Positions 42,209 to 50,118 of a DNA stretch of 64,000 nt are shown here, one piece after another (the first letter of the stretch is position 1; each line of letters begins with the position of its first letter). The stretch is from Armatimonadota bacterium. GTDB lineage: Bacteria > Armatimonadota > Hebobacteria > CAIYQO01. The notes below the pieces were generated by a model. It ran no database searches. It had not been told where the DNA came from and saw only the letters and a list, made by a program, of their open reading frames with translations. The stretch is taken from positions 62,001-126,000 of the forward strand of contig JAKPKV010000126.1 of NCBI GenBank assembly GCA_029553475.1, given 5' to 3'. A program made the translations under genes and the position numbers.

Positions 42209-42440
42209 ATGAAAGGCCCCAAGCCTCTTCGGGTTTGATTGCGTCCCGAAGGGGCCAAAACCGTCAGCCACGGGTGGCGCGCCAGCGGACCCCGCGGGCA
42301 GCATCCGGCCGCGACTCATCCCTATGTCCCGAAGGGACCGAAGCCGTTAGCCACGGGTGGAGCGATAGCGGAACCCGTGGTACCCGGCCCCGAAAAACAC
42401 TCAAGCCCCGAAGGGGCGACAGCAGCTACAACCAGATATA
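42209..42440. repeat. REP-like palindromes, left flank of the transposase
   Basis: Tandem palindromic blocks: CCCGAAGGGRCC (twice), AGCCACGGGTGG (twice), GGAACCCGTGGTACCCGG and GCCCCGAAGGGGCGACAGCAG. The last about 90 bases recur in inverted order on the other side of the transposase gene at 42885-42970. Confidence 0.8.
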
Positions 42441-42878
42441 CCGCGGATCATACGGAATCTGATGATGATGGAGAAAATCTAAAAACTCCTCCTGGAATGT
42501 TACCGTCCGATGATGCTCCTCCTGATGCTCGATATACCGTTTCATGGAATCTAATCCGGTCACGCTGATCGAAAATGCCCCATATCCCTCCTGCCAGGCG
42601 AAGTCCCGAAGTGCCGGGAACGTTTTATGAATCCATTTTGACGAATCGGCCTTTAGATCACGGATCGCTGAGGCGAGCGCCATAGTTTTACTTATCGAAC
42701 CCAAGGCATGAATATGATTGGCCGCGCCACCGACTTTGATCGAGATGCCGCCCATCCCATGAATAATTCCGCCAAGATATTCGTGGATACGCGGAGCGAT
42801 TTCGGGATGAAGAAGGAGGCGGCGGTCTTTTGTGCTGAAGACGATGTGGTAGAACAACGCGGTAAATGAGCCGGACAT
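42426..42878 (-). CDS. IS200/REP-associated (Y1, HUH) transposase
   Basis: A 150-residue single-strand transposase of the Y1 family. It opens MSGSFTALFYHIVFSTKDRR, has the HUH-type metal motif NHIHAL (His-x-His) at about residue 52, and a candidate catalytic Tyr in MKRYIEHQEEHH near 114. TFQEEFLDFLHHHQIPYDPRYIWL is a typical C-terminus. It is intact. Unlike classical IS200, it lies between inverted REP-like palindromes, as RAYT genes do. It may mobilise or maintain those repeats. It is convergent to ileS. Confidence 0.92.
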   Translation of the reverse strand: MSGSFTALFYHIVFSTKDRRLLLHPEIAPRIHEYLGGIIHGMGGISIKVGGAANHIHALGSISKTMALASAIRDLKADSSKWIHKTFPALRDFAWQEGYGAFSISVTGLDSMKRYIEHQEEHHRTVTFQEEFLDFLHHHQIPYDPRYIWL

Positions 42879-42884
42879 GGTATC

Positions 42885-43045
42885 CTCCTGCTGTCGCCCC
42901 TTCGGGGCTTTGATTTATGTATCGGCCGGATACCACGGGTTCCGCTATCGCTCCACCCGTGGCTAACGGCTGTGATCCCTTCGGGATTGGAAGGCGCTTC
43001 ACCCGTGGCTGGCGGGGTTGATCCCTACGGGATGGCGTAATATCC
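42885..43045. repeat. REP-like palindromes, right flank of the transposase
   Basis: CTGCTGTCGCCCCTTCGGGGC, GGATACCACGGGTTCC, GCTATCGCTCCACCCGTGGC, then GATCCCTTCGGGATTGG and CACCCGTGGCTGG. It is the inverted counterpart of 42209-42440. Confidence 0.8.
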
Positions 43046-43060
43046 TCTCCTCCCGATCTC

Positions 43061-44320
43061 CTACCCCAACGCCTCATCCACGATCTCGCTCAGGTGGCGC
43101 ACTGTCCAGGTATCTTCCGGGGTTTTGCCGGCGATGAGCTGCAGCAGGCAGCCGGGGTTGGCGGTGGCGACGGTGCGAGCACCGGTGGCGCGGATGTTGG
43201 CGAGTTTGCGCGCCAGCGCGTTGTCGCTGATCTCCGGGTAGAGCATCCAATACATGCCGGCGCTGCCGCAGCAGCGGTCGTGCTCGGGCAGCTCCACGTA
43301 GCCGGGACAGAGGCGTTTCAACAGCGCTTTCGGCGGCTTGCAGACGCCCTGGGCGTGGGCGAGGTGGCAGGGGGCGTGGTAGGTGATGGCGCCGACGTCG
43401 GCGGTGACGTCGGGTACCAGCGGCTCGACGAACTCGGCGAAATCGCGCACGCGGCGCGAAAACGTCTCCACCGACGGGTCGTCGAGCAGCGACGCGTAGT
43501 GCTTCAACTCCGCCCCGCAGGCGGCGCAGTCGGTGAGGATCACATCCAGCCCGTCGAAACAGCCGATGTTATGCCGGGCCATCTTGCGTGCCAGGTCCAA
43601 TTCGCCCAGCGACACCTGTGGCGCCCCGCAGCAGATCACCTGCTTCGGCATCACCACCTCGTAGCCGAGTTTCCCCAGCGCGCTGATGGAGCGGCGGGTG
43701 ACATCGGCGAAGACGGTGTTCATCGCGCAGCCGAGGAAGAAGCCGACACGGCCTTTCGTCTCGCCCCGCGCGGGGATGATTTCCGGCAGGCGCTGACGCA
43801 CCGATTTCCGTGGGATGGGCGGCAGGTAGCGCTCGCCGCGCGCCACGTTAGGGGCGATCTTCAGCAGGCCGGCGGAGCGCACGAGGTGCTGCAGGCCGGT
43901 GCGCTGATAGGCCAGGCGCATCAGGCCAAAACCCGTCTCCAGCAGGCCGGGGGAGGAGAGCAGCGGGCCGAGGATGAGCCGTTTCAGCCAGCGGCCCAGC
44001 GAGGTGCCCGCGTACAGGTCGGCGCGCACGTGCGTGGCCAGCGTGCCGGGGGTGATGCCGTTCGGGCAGACCGTCTCGCACGCCCGGCAGTCCAGACAGG
44101 TCCACAGCGACTCGCGCAGCTGTTCGGAATTCGTCAGCCGGCCTTCCTCCAGCGCGCGCACGAGCTGCACCCGCCCGCGCGGCGACTGCGTCTCCCGCAC
44201 GGTGGCGGCGTAGGACGGGCACGCCGGCAGGCAGGTGGCGCATTTACTGCACGTCAACAGCATATCGTACACCGGCGACTCTCCCGCCGGATGGGCATAG
44301 CTCTGTTCGGGCAACCGCAT
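43061..44320 (-). CDS. Glycolate-oxidase-type iron-sulfur subunit (GlcF-like)
   Basis: A 419-residue Fe-S protein. Two 4Fe-4S motifs are near the N-terminus: CSKCATCLPACP and CLDCRACETVCP. Two CCG domains follow (ICCGAPQVSLGELDLARKMA and RCCGSAGMYWMLYPEISDNALARKLA, shown by their CCG cores). This matches GlcF, which passes electrons from 2-hydroxyacid oxidation, also LutA/HdrD relatives. No GlcD/GlcE flavoprotein is in the window, so the partner is unknown. The start is uncertain: no ribosome site precedes the ATG at 44320, and starts at 44356 or GTG 44455 are possible. I prefer 44320 because family members begin about 30 residues before the first Cys cluster. Confidence 0.85.
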   Translation of the reverse strand: MRLPEQSYAHPAGESPVYDMLLTCSKCATCLPACPSYAATVRETQSPRGRVQLVRALEEGRLTNSEQLRESLWTCLDCRACETVCPNGITPGTLATHVRADLYAGTSLGRWLKRLILGPLLSSPGLLETGFGLMRLAYQRTGLQHLVRSAGLLKIAPNVARGERYLPPIPRKSVRQRLPEIIPARGETKGRVGFFLGCAMNTVFADVTRRSISALGKLGYEVVMPKQVICCGAPQVSLGELDLARKMARHNIGCFDGLDVILTDCAACGAELKHYASLLDDPSVETFSRRVRDFAEFVEPLVPDVTADVGAITYHAPCHLAHAQGVCKPPKALLKRLCPGYVELPEHDRCCGSAGMYWMLYPEISDNALARKLANIRATGARTVATANPGCLLQLIAGKTPEDTWTVRHLSEIVDEALG

Positions 44321-44547
44321 AGGGGTAGTGTACCCAAAAGGAAGGCACTCGTCCATGTCGGCATTGCGAACAGCGTCGGCGAACCTCGAATTCCCCGGCG
44401 CGTCGTGCGGATACCGGTGTCGCCATTGCGCGACAATTGCGGGCTCATGCGGCACCTGGTAGTCTAGTATCCGGGAAAACCGGCAATTTCGCCGATAAAA
44501 TATGCGCTAAGTATGGAAAAAACAACTGAGGCACCGGGAGTTAGCCC

Positions 44548-44576
44548 TTGACAGAGCGGGGATTGAGGGGGATAAT
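44548..44576 (+). promoter_or_regulatory. Orphan near-consensus promoter
   Basis: TTGACA (44548-44553), 17-base spacer, GATAAT (44571-44576). No plus-strand gene follows for more than 3 kb, so it may drive a non-coding or antisense RNA opposite the small ORFs. Confidence 0.4.
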
Positions 44577-44720
44577 ACTTTATCTGGCCAGTTTGGGGGC
44601 TGCGCGATAATGCGAGCGATCCTGATTCGGTCGATCTCCAAGACGATCCCCTGTGCGGACGCACTCCGACGGTAGTTTGTCGTTGACTTGTAATGAGAGA
44701 AAGATTGTCGTTTAAAATAG

Positions 44721-44861
44721 TTATCCGCAGGCAATAAGCCTGATACGGAAGGATAAGGTCCCATGTGAGAGGGGAATGGAGAAAAGGAGGCCATGAGGTT
44801 CGTCCATGAACCCCATGGCCGACAGAACGGCTATTGCCGAGCCGCCTGTCAGGTTGAGCAC
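44721..44861 (-). CDS. Candidate 46-residue small protein
   Basis: GTG at 44861 with GGAGG 8 bases upstream opens 46 codons to a TAA at 44723-44721. It begins VLNLTGGSAIAVLSAMGFMD, a mildly hydrophobic stretch, and ends FRIRLIACG. It lies 42 bases after the small ORF at 44904-44993 on the same strand. I do not recognise it. The ribosome site is the main support, so the call is tentative. Confidence 0.3.
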   Translation of the reverse strand: MLNLTGGSAIAVLSAMGFMDEPHGLLFSIPLSHGTLSFRIRLIACG

Positions 44862-44903
44862 CTCCTTTTCCTCCGGAAGGCGCCCTGCTGAACCGATCAT
44901 CGG

Positions 44904-44993
44904 CTAGTGTATAAACAGCACCGTCAGATCGATCAGCACTGCGATCATCGTTGAGACGATGACCCGCCGCGTCCATTTTTCCCCGCCTTTCAT
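44904..44993 (-). CDS. Candidate 29-residue membrane peptide
   Basis: ATG at 44993 preceded by AAAGGAGAAGGCCCC opens 29 codons ending in TAG. The peptide begins MKGGEKWTRRVIVSTMIAVL and finishes IDLTVLFIH: a basic N-terminus followed by one hydrophobic helix of about 18 residues, the usual form of bacterial small membrane proteins. No homologue is recognised. A second candidate ORF follows at 44861. Confidence 0.42.
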   Translation of the reverse strand: MKGGEKWTRRVIVSTMIAVLIDLTVLFIH

Positions 44994-45150
44994 GGGGCCT
45001 TCTCCTTTCTACCGGGCCGCGGTTTTCCCGATGCTGCCCCGTGTTCTCGATGGCCAGTGCTCACCGGAGAAGTCGTCGTGGGGAGGGAGAAGGTATCTCC
45101 CCGCGAGTACGGGCGTTATAATTCGCTGTCAATCTCCTTTCCGCCTTATA

Positions 45151-45312
45151 AACTGTTTTTCACCGTCGGCGCCGCCGCCTCGCGGGTCTCGCTCGCGCCT
45201 GACCGCGATGGATGGCCGGGCATCCCGATGCTATCGGGACTCTCGGCCATCCGCCGTGCCCGCCACGAGCGATCCTCCGCGATCCGACGGCGCCGACTTC
45301 CGACACAGGCTC
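45151..45312. repeat. Dispersed hairpin element, family A, copy 2
   Basis: Shares CGCCGCCTCGCGGGTCTCGCTCGCGCCTGAC-type left block (first 20 bases identical) and the right block GCCACGAGCGATCCTCC...CGATCCGACG with 7400-7564. The inner stem differs but still pairs (GGATGGCCG with CGGCCATCC). The outermost stem has decayed. Confidence 0.75.
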
Positions 45313-45342
45313 TAAATTCGTCATAGACGTTATCCAATGCAA

Positions 45343-45760
45343 ACACGCGCACAAGCTATTGCTCGTGCGCGTGTCATGCGAGTGTATTCCTCACGGATTT
45401 CCCATCCTGGTCGCAGGCCGCCATGCTCATCCCATGGCGTTCGTGCCTGCAGCCGGCAGGAACTCCGGATGGAGGTCTATGGGCATCGGTCAGTTCATAG
45501 CCAGTATTCCCCATAGGAATATCCCCCCAGGCCGGCGAACCTTCGCCGGCCTTTGTGAGTGGTCACCCCAAACCTGTGTTTCGATAGTGCCATCTCGTGC
45601 CTCAACAAATGGTGGGGGTATCCCTGGCTTCAGATGCCTGCCATGCTTTGGCATTCGCCGAACCGGCATGCGTGCTGTAAAGGGCTTTCCATCAAGCCCC
45701 CCACGGATTAAATACTACTATCAGTATAAGCGCTTCTGCTGAAGATGGTATCAGACGATG
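45343..45760 (+). ncRNA. Candidate structured RNA region
   Basis: A 13/14-bp hairpin at 45343-45374 is followed by a closing pair TATTCCT (about 45391) with AGGAATA (about 45516), which encloses CGCCAT/ATGGCG within GCAGGC/GCCTGC. A perfect 10-bp stem then follows at 45530-45551 with TTTGT behind it. A second module (about 45612-45703) is closed by GTGGGGG with CCCCCAC and GGCTT with AAGCC. No known family (6S, SRP, tmRNA, RNase P, common riboswitches) is recognised, and the strand is a guess from the T-rich end. Confidence 0.3.
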
Positions 45761-45803
45761 TTGCCATTTTATGGTATTATCTTGCCAGTCTTTAAACGGT
45801 TAA

Positions 45804-46949
45804 TCACGCCGGTGATGCGCTGTCTTTCGGCAATGCGCCGGCCACCTCCAGCACCAGGCGGGCGGTGTTTTCGACCGCGCCGCCGTCGCCCAGGCTGTCG
45901 CGGATGCGCGCGAAGGCGGCTAATTGCGCGTGTCGGGCGGGGGCGTCGGCCAGCAGCGGCGTCAGCGCCGCGGCCAGCGCGTCGGGGGTGGCGTCATCTT
46001 GCAGCAGCTCCGGCACCACCGGCGCGTCGGCGAGGATATTTGGTAAAGCGATATGCCCCAGCCGCCCGCGCAGCAGCAGCAGGTACTGGAGATACGCGGC
46101 GACCGAGGCGCGGTAGGCGACCACCATCGGCACGCCGGCGCAGGCGACCTCCAGCGTGGCGGTGCCGGAGGTGACGAGCGCGGCGTCGGCGGCCTGCAGG
46201 CGGTCGTAATCCATGCCGTCGAGATAGCGCACGTCGAGATCGGACGGCACGGCGGCGCGCACCGCCGCTTCGCCCAGGCTGGGCGCCACGGTGAGCAGGA
46301 CGTGCGGCGCGGGCAGCCGGCGGGCCGCCGCCAGGAAGACCGGCAGCAGGTGGCGCAGCTCGGCGCGGCGGCTGCCGGGGACGATGGCGACCGTCGGCCG
46401 GCGGTCATCCAGGCCGAGCGCGCGCCGCGCCTCCTCGCGGAAGATCGTCAGCCGGCAGTAGTCGCGAATGGGGTGGCCCACCCACTCGGCGCGCATCCCC
46501 GCCGCGCGCAGCGTCGCGGCGGACCAGGGAAAAGGGGTGGCGACGGCATCCACCAGTGACGGCAGGTCGCCGGCGGGCCGCGTCCGCGACCAACAGCCGG
46601 GCGGGATGTAGTAGACGGTCTTCAGGCCCGCGCCGCGCAGGCCGCGCAGCAGGCGCACGTTGAAGGCGCCGAAGTCAACCGTCACCAGCACGTCCGGCGG
46701 GTCGGCGGTGAGCAGTCGCGTCAGCCGCGCCTTGTGCCACAGCAGCCCGGGCACCTTGCGCAGCGCTTCCGGGATGCCCATCGCCCCCCAGTGCTCGCTG
46801 CGGGCCACCAGCTCCACGCCCGCCGCCGCCATGCGCGGCCCGCCGGCGCCGCGGAGGCGGCAGTCCGGCGCCAGCGCGCGCAGCGCCGCCGCCAGGTGGG
46901 CGCCGTGCAGATCGCCGGACGGCTCGCCGGTTACCAGGAAGATATACAT
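45804..46949 (-). CDS. lpxB: Lipid-A-disaccharide synthase
   Basis: A 381-residue GT19 glycosyltransferase that joins UDP-2,3-diacylglucosamine and lipid X to make the lipid A disaccharide at the inner membrane. Its hallmarks are FLVTGEPSGDLHGAHLAAAL at the N-terminus, RLRGAGGPRMAAAG, VTVDFGAFNVRL, PGSRRAELRHLLPVFL, SGTATLEVACAGVPMVVAYR and LPNILADAPVVPELLQ. Full length. It implies an outer membrane with lipid A or a related lipid, although no other lpx gene is in the window. It starts 6 bases after the stop of the upstream gene, without a clear ribosome site, so translation is probably coupled. Confidence 0.93.
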   Translation of the reverse strand: MYIFLVTGEPSGDLHGAHLAAALRALAPDCRLRGAGGPRMAAAGVELVARSEHWGAMGIPEALRKVPGLLWHKARLTRLLTADPPDVLVTVDFGAFNVRLLRGLRGAGLKTVYYIPPGCWSRTRPAGDLPSLVDAVATPFPWSAATLRAAGMRAEWVGHPIRDYCRLTIFREEARRALGLDDRRPTVAIVPGSRRAELRHLLPVFLAAARRLPAPHVLLTVAPSLGEAAVRAAVPSDLDVRYLDGMDYDRLQAADAALVTSGTATLEVACAGVPMVVAYRASVAAYLQYLLLLRGRLGHIALPNILADAPVVPELLQDDATPDALAAALTPLLADAPARHAQLAAFARIRDSLGDGGAVENTARLVLEVAGALPKDSASPA

Positions 46950-46955
46950 GGCGGA

Positions 46956-47405
46956 TCAGTCAAGGGCGACATCGTCGTCGTTGGGTTCGGCATCATCCGC
47001 GGGCGGCGCCGGCGCCGCATCGGGGGGGGCGGATGGCCGCGTGGTGGCGGCGGACGTCGCCGGGGCGGGCGTCTCGCCGCGGGGACGGCGGCGCGGGCGT
47101 TCGGATTCCGGCCGCTCGAGTTCGGGGATATCCTCTTTCTTCACCCCTTCCGTCCAGACCGGCGAGGCTTCGTCGCGGGCGACGGCGCGCGCCTCCTCCG
47201 GGGTGAGGATGCGGATCGGCTCCGGGCGCGGCGACCGCACCTCGGAGGGTTTCAGCATCCGTTTCGCCAGCATCTCGCGGCCGAGAAAAAAGCCTCCCGC
47301 GCCCATCACCGCCATGCCCAGCAGCACCAGCAGCGCCGCCGCGAGCGGATTCGACCGCCGGCGCGGCGACGGTGGGGTCAGGATGCGGCTCCGTCGTTCG
47401 TTCAT
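46956..47405 (-). CDS. Membrane-anchored Pro-rich protein of unknown function
   Basis: A 149-residue protein with a basic N-terminus (MNERRSRILTPPSPRRRSNP), one membrane helix at about residues 20-45 (LAAALLVLLGMAVMGAGGFF), and a charged, Pro/Ala/Glu-rich tail (PESERPRRRPRGETPAP) ending in acidic DDDVALD. The tail looks disordered and probably extends outside the membrane. I do not recognise the family. It lies directly upstream of lpxB, 6 bases apart, and may be co-transcribed with it. Confidence 0.6.
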   Translation of the reverse strand: MNERRSRILTPPSPRRRSNPLAAALLVLLGMAVMGAGGFFLGREMLAKRMLKPSEVRSPRPEPIRILTPEEARAVARDEASPVWTEGVKKEDIPELERPESERPRRRPRGETPAPATSAATTRPSAPPDAAPAPPADDAEPNDDDVALD

Positions 47406-47436
47406 GCCTGTAGTATACCCCGGATTTTCCCGCGCG

Positions 47437-47958
47437 TCATCGCCGGTAGCGCGGCATGCCCGTCGCCATCAGCACCTCGCCGAAAAAGAGCCCGTGGTAG
47501 TCCTCCTGCGGATAGAGCGGCAGCAGCGCGGCATCGCGGAACTGCTCGGGCTTCAGGTCGGTATGGCAGAGGGTGCGGCACTCCAGCGTCAGCTCGCTCT
47601 GCGCGATGACGGGGGCGGTGACGCGCGCGGCGGGGGAGGGGGTGAGGCCGGTGGCGGCGAATTTGTCCAGGTCGCGGCCGGATTGCGTGCCGCAGATGCG
47701 CACGGCGTCCGCCCATTCGGCGTGCATCCAGTTCACCGAAAAATCCGGCGCGGTGCGGATGAAGTCCCACGTGTGGCGGGTGGGGCGCACCATCACCATC
47801 ATCACCGGCTTGCCCCACATGATGCCGAAGGCGCCCCAACTGATGGTCATCACGTTCGCGCGCTCGTGCGTGCCCGCTACCAGCAACACGCCGTCCGGAT
47901 CGAATGCCGTGAACGGCTGCAGCGCCAGCTCGTTCACCGGAAGGGAAATTTTGTCCAT
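47437..47958 (-). CDS. Flavin reductase family (FMN-binding split barrel) protein
   Basis: A 173-residue flavin-reductase-domain protein. GVLLVAGTHERANVMTISWGAFGIMWGKP and VMVRPTRHTWDFIRTAPDFSVNW (recognised by ANVMTISWGAFG and RPTRHTW) are typical of the FMN-binding split-barrel family that includes DIM6/NTAB-type reductases. Such proteins bind FMN and reduce it with NAD(P)H or act as small flavoproteins in the cytoplasm. It precedes the anchored protein and lpxB on the same strand but shows no functional link to lipid A. The partner enzyme is unknown. Confidence 0.85.
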   Translation of the reverse strand: MDKISLPVNELALQPFTAFDPDGVLLVAGTHERANVMTISWGAFGIMWGKPVMMVMVRPTRHTWDFIRTAPDFSVNWMHAEWADAVRICGTQSGRDLDKFAATGLTPSPAARVTAPVIAQSELTLECRTLCHTDLKPEQFRDAALLPLYPQEDYHGLFFGEVLMATGMPRYRR

Positions 47959-48505
47959 CTCGCGCTCCTATCGTATGCTCTCCCGTATCTTACCGCCGCA
48001 GGGATTGCTCAGTAAAGCCGGCAATGACCGACGCGGGAACATTGGCGCACGGCCGGTAGCCATATCGGTCACACGCGCGCGGCGCGACGGCGTCTCGCCC
48101 TCCAGGGGGGAGCCGCACGCGGAGGGGCCGTGGACGCCTCTTCACCGACCGGTGACCGGGTGCCCCGGTGGGGATGTGTGGTGGCGGAGCGGTGTGGCTT
48201 CACCACGAAGTCAGGAAGAATGGAAGACGCGAAGGTTGGTAGGACAGGGGTGAGGTGACGCGCGGGAGGGGTGTCGAGAGGCGGCCGCGGCCCCTACGCG
48301 CTGCCGATGACAGCGCCGGCCCCCGCCAGGGGAGGAATCCGTCACCGACATTCCTCTCCCGTTCCCCCACGCGCGCGGCGCGACGGCGTCTCGCCCGCCA
48401 GTATGCCCTGATGCTGTTGAAGCGCGGCGGTGCCCGCCGCCCTATTGACAGTTCTCCGTTCAGGCGTTATGCTCTTTGCAAAGCGCTTATATAAAGGTGG
48501 GCGAC
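47959..48505. other. Intergenic region with a 29-base direct repeat
   Basis: About 550 bases between divergent genes. No gene is supported. CACGCGCGCGGCGCGACGGC continuing with GTCTCGCCC occurs identically at 48072-48100 and 48368-48396. The rest is GC-rich and featureless apart from short palindromes. Confidence 0.5.
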
Positions 48506-49972
48506 ATGGGCACGGCGGCGGGAACGGCGACATATCTGGAGCAGATGCGCGCGGCGAGCGGGTGGGCGCCGCCGGCGCGCGCGCATACGCCCGCGTGGCG
48601 GGTGGTGGAGGGCGATGCCCGTTTCCGCTGGATCATGGACGGCGATCGCGCGGTGGGGCTGCTCGATGACGCTGAGGATAATTTCGAGCTGCGCGTCGGC
48701 GACCCGTGGAGCCCCTGCCCACCGGCGGTCGTCCCGAAGCATTACCATATCTACAGCTACGAGGGCCTGCGCGTCATCAACAAGTGGCGCCTGCGGGGCT
48801 GGAACGTCCCGAAAACCTCCCGCCGGCTCACCTGGGCGGTGCGCGATGGCGTCGCCGGCTTCACCCTTGAGGAGGAATGGAAGGACGGTTCGCGTGGCAC
48901 CCATGCCGGCCGCCTGATTTATGACCCCGCCTGGGGCGGCTACGCGGCGGAGATGAGCGCCGATCTCACCGCGCGCAAGGTCATCACCGCGCAGGAATTC
49001 TGCAATCTCATCCCTCCGCGCATCGGCGACACCCGCCCCGGGCGCGAGAAATATCAGCAAACGATCTGGCTTGACCCCGCCGGCGTGCTGCGCGGCATGG
49101 AAAAAAACCCCCTCTGGTTCAACAGCGTCGGCGCGCAGGACATGCTGGGCCGGCGCGGCATCCCCGCCGGCGGTTTTCTCGGCTGGGTCGCCGAGCCGGA
49201 TTTCAACCCGGTCATCGAGATCGTCGAGGCCGACCCCGCCGCCGGCGCCTGCACCTGCGATAATCTGATGGACGAGCACCTGATGATCGGCGCGCCGGAC
49301 CTGCGCCAGTGTCCCGACGGCTGGTATCACCTGCGCGTCACGTACCGCCTTTTTTCGCTGCCGGCGCCGCTGGCCGCGGCGCTCGCCGCGCGGACCACGC
49401 CGCTGGAGACCGGCCCCATGCTGGCCTGGAAGTTCCAATACGCGCCGTGTGAAGGCGCGATTGGCGCCGACCTGCATCGCGTGGAGCTGCCCGGCATGCC
49501 GCCGTACGGCGTCGCCGATTTCAATACCCCTGTCTCCTGGGACGCCCCCTTCTTCGGGAAAATCTGGACGGCGTCGAATCAGCCGGACGCCGATTTGTAC
49601 TACGACCCGCACATGGGCCACACCGGGACCCGCTCGGTGCGGATCACCGTGCGCGGGAAGGAGAAAAAATTCTCGCCCGGCTCCGGGCCCACCGTGCACA
49701 CCGAGGCGGGGGCGCGCTATCGGGTGGGGGCGTGGATTCGCACCGCGGGCGCCGTGCGCGCCTGGGTGGAGGGGCATGAGATCCTCTTCAGCATCGGCAA
49801 GCCGGTCGCGGTGCATGCCACCCCCGCCGTCGGCGCGGAGACGGAGTGGACCTGGGTGGAAACCAGCTATGTCGCCCGCGGCGAGGATGCTCCCTTCATG
49901 GGCCTGTTCCTCTGCGCCGACGGCACGGGGAAGGCCTGGTTTGACGAAGTGACGTTTGTGCCGGAGGAGTAG
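48506..49972 (+). CDS. Protein of unknown function with C-terminal carbohydrate-binding-like domain
   Basis: A 488-residue protein without a clear signal peptide. The first about 310 residues contain WRLRGWNVPKTSRRLTWAV, QTIWLDPAGVLRGME and MDEHLMIGAPDL and look like a beta-rich domain I do not recognise. The last about 140 residues (YYDPHMGHTGTRSVRITVRG, ARYRVGAWIRTAGAVRAWVEG, GKAWFDEVTFVPEE) have the pattern of a CBM4/9-like jelly roll. AAAGGTGG precedes the ATG at 48506. It heads a same-strand run of large carbohydrate-related genes and probably belongs to the same polysaccharide programme (inference from position). Confidence 0.65.
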   Translation: MGTAAGTATYLEQMRAASGWAPPARAHTPAWRVVEGDARFRWIMDGDRAVGLLDDAEDNFELRVGDPWSPCPPAVVPKHYHIYSYEGLRVINKWRLRGWNVPKTSRRLTWAVRDGVAGFTLEEEWKDGSRGTHAGRLIYDPAWGGYAAEMSADLTARKVITAQEFCNLIPPRIGDTRPGREKYQQTIWLDPAGVLRGMEKNPLWFNSVGAQDMLGRRGIPAGGFLGWVAEPDFNPVIEIVEADPAAGACTCDNLMDEHLMIGAPDLRQCPDGWYHLRVTYRLFSLPAPLAAALAARTTPLETGPMLAWKFQYAPCEGAIGADLHRVELPGMPPYGVADFNTPVSWDAPFFGKIWTASNQPDADLYYDPHMGHTGTRSVRITVRGKEKKFSPGSGPTVHTEAGARYRVGAWIRTAGAVRAWVEGHEILFSIGKPVAVHATPAVGAETEWTWVETSYVARGEDAPFMGLFLCADGTGKAWFDEVTFVPEE

Positions 49973-49979
49973 GATCCAC

Positions 49980-50100
49980 CTCTCCCTCCGGCCCCCTCCC
50001 CTACACGGGGAGGGGGAGTGAGTTGAGATGCGAAAACGTGTTGTTTTCTCTCCCCGTTTCTCCCCCTCCCCATGTAGGGGAGGGGGCCGGGGGGAGAGGT
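49980..50100. repeat. Inverted pair of CTCCGGCCCCCTCCCC hairpin repeats
   Basis: CTCTCCCTCCGGCCCCCTCCCC with GGGGAGGGGG (49981-50020) is mirrored by CCCTCCCC with GGGGAGGGGGCCGGGGGGAGAGG (50065-50099). The same repeat is embedded in ileS at 41034-41085. Confidence 0.75.
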
Positions 50101-50118
50101 GAACCGGAGGTAACGCAC

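Larger units (their letters stand above)
44321..45803. other. Long gene-poor region with candidate small ORFs, promoter and structured RNA
   Basis: Nearly 1.5 kb without an ordinary gene and with lower GC than the flanks. It holds, in order: a plus-strand promoter (44548-44576), two minus-strand small ORFs (44721-44993), family A repeat copy 2 (45151-45312), strong hairpins (45343-45374, 45530-45551) and a structured stretch up to about 45720. Confidence 0.55.

Noticed and set aside
42207-42568. Short plus-strand frames after ileS
   Set aside because: They run through the REP-like palindromes and into the antisense strand of the transposase; their similar peptides (SHGW, SPEGA) come from the repeats.
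44464-44976. 170-codon minus-strand frame in the gene-poor region
   Set aside because: No domain, biased composition, and it is out of frame with the two small ORFs that have ribosome sites.
45612-45703. Known riboswitch class (cobalamin, c-di-GMP, SAM)
   Set aside because: Paired elements exist, but none of the conserved loop sequences of these classes is present.
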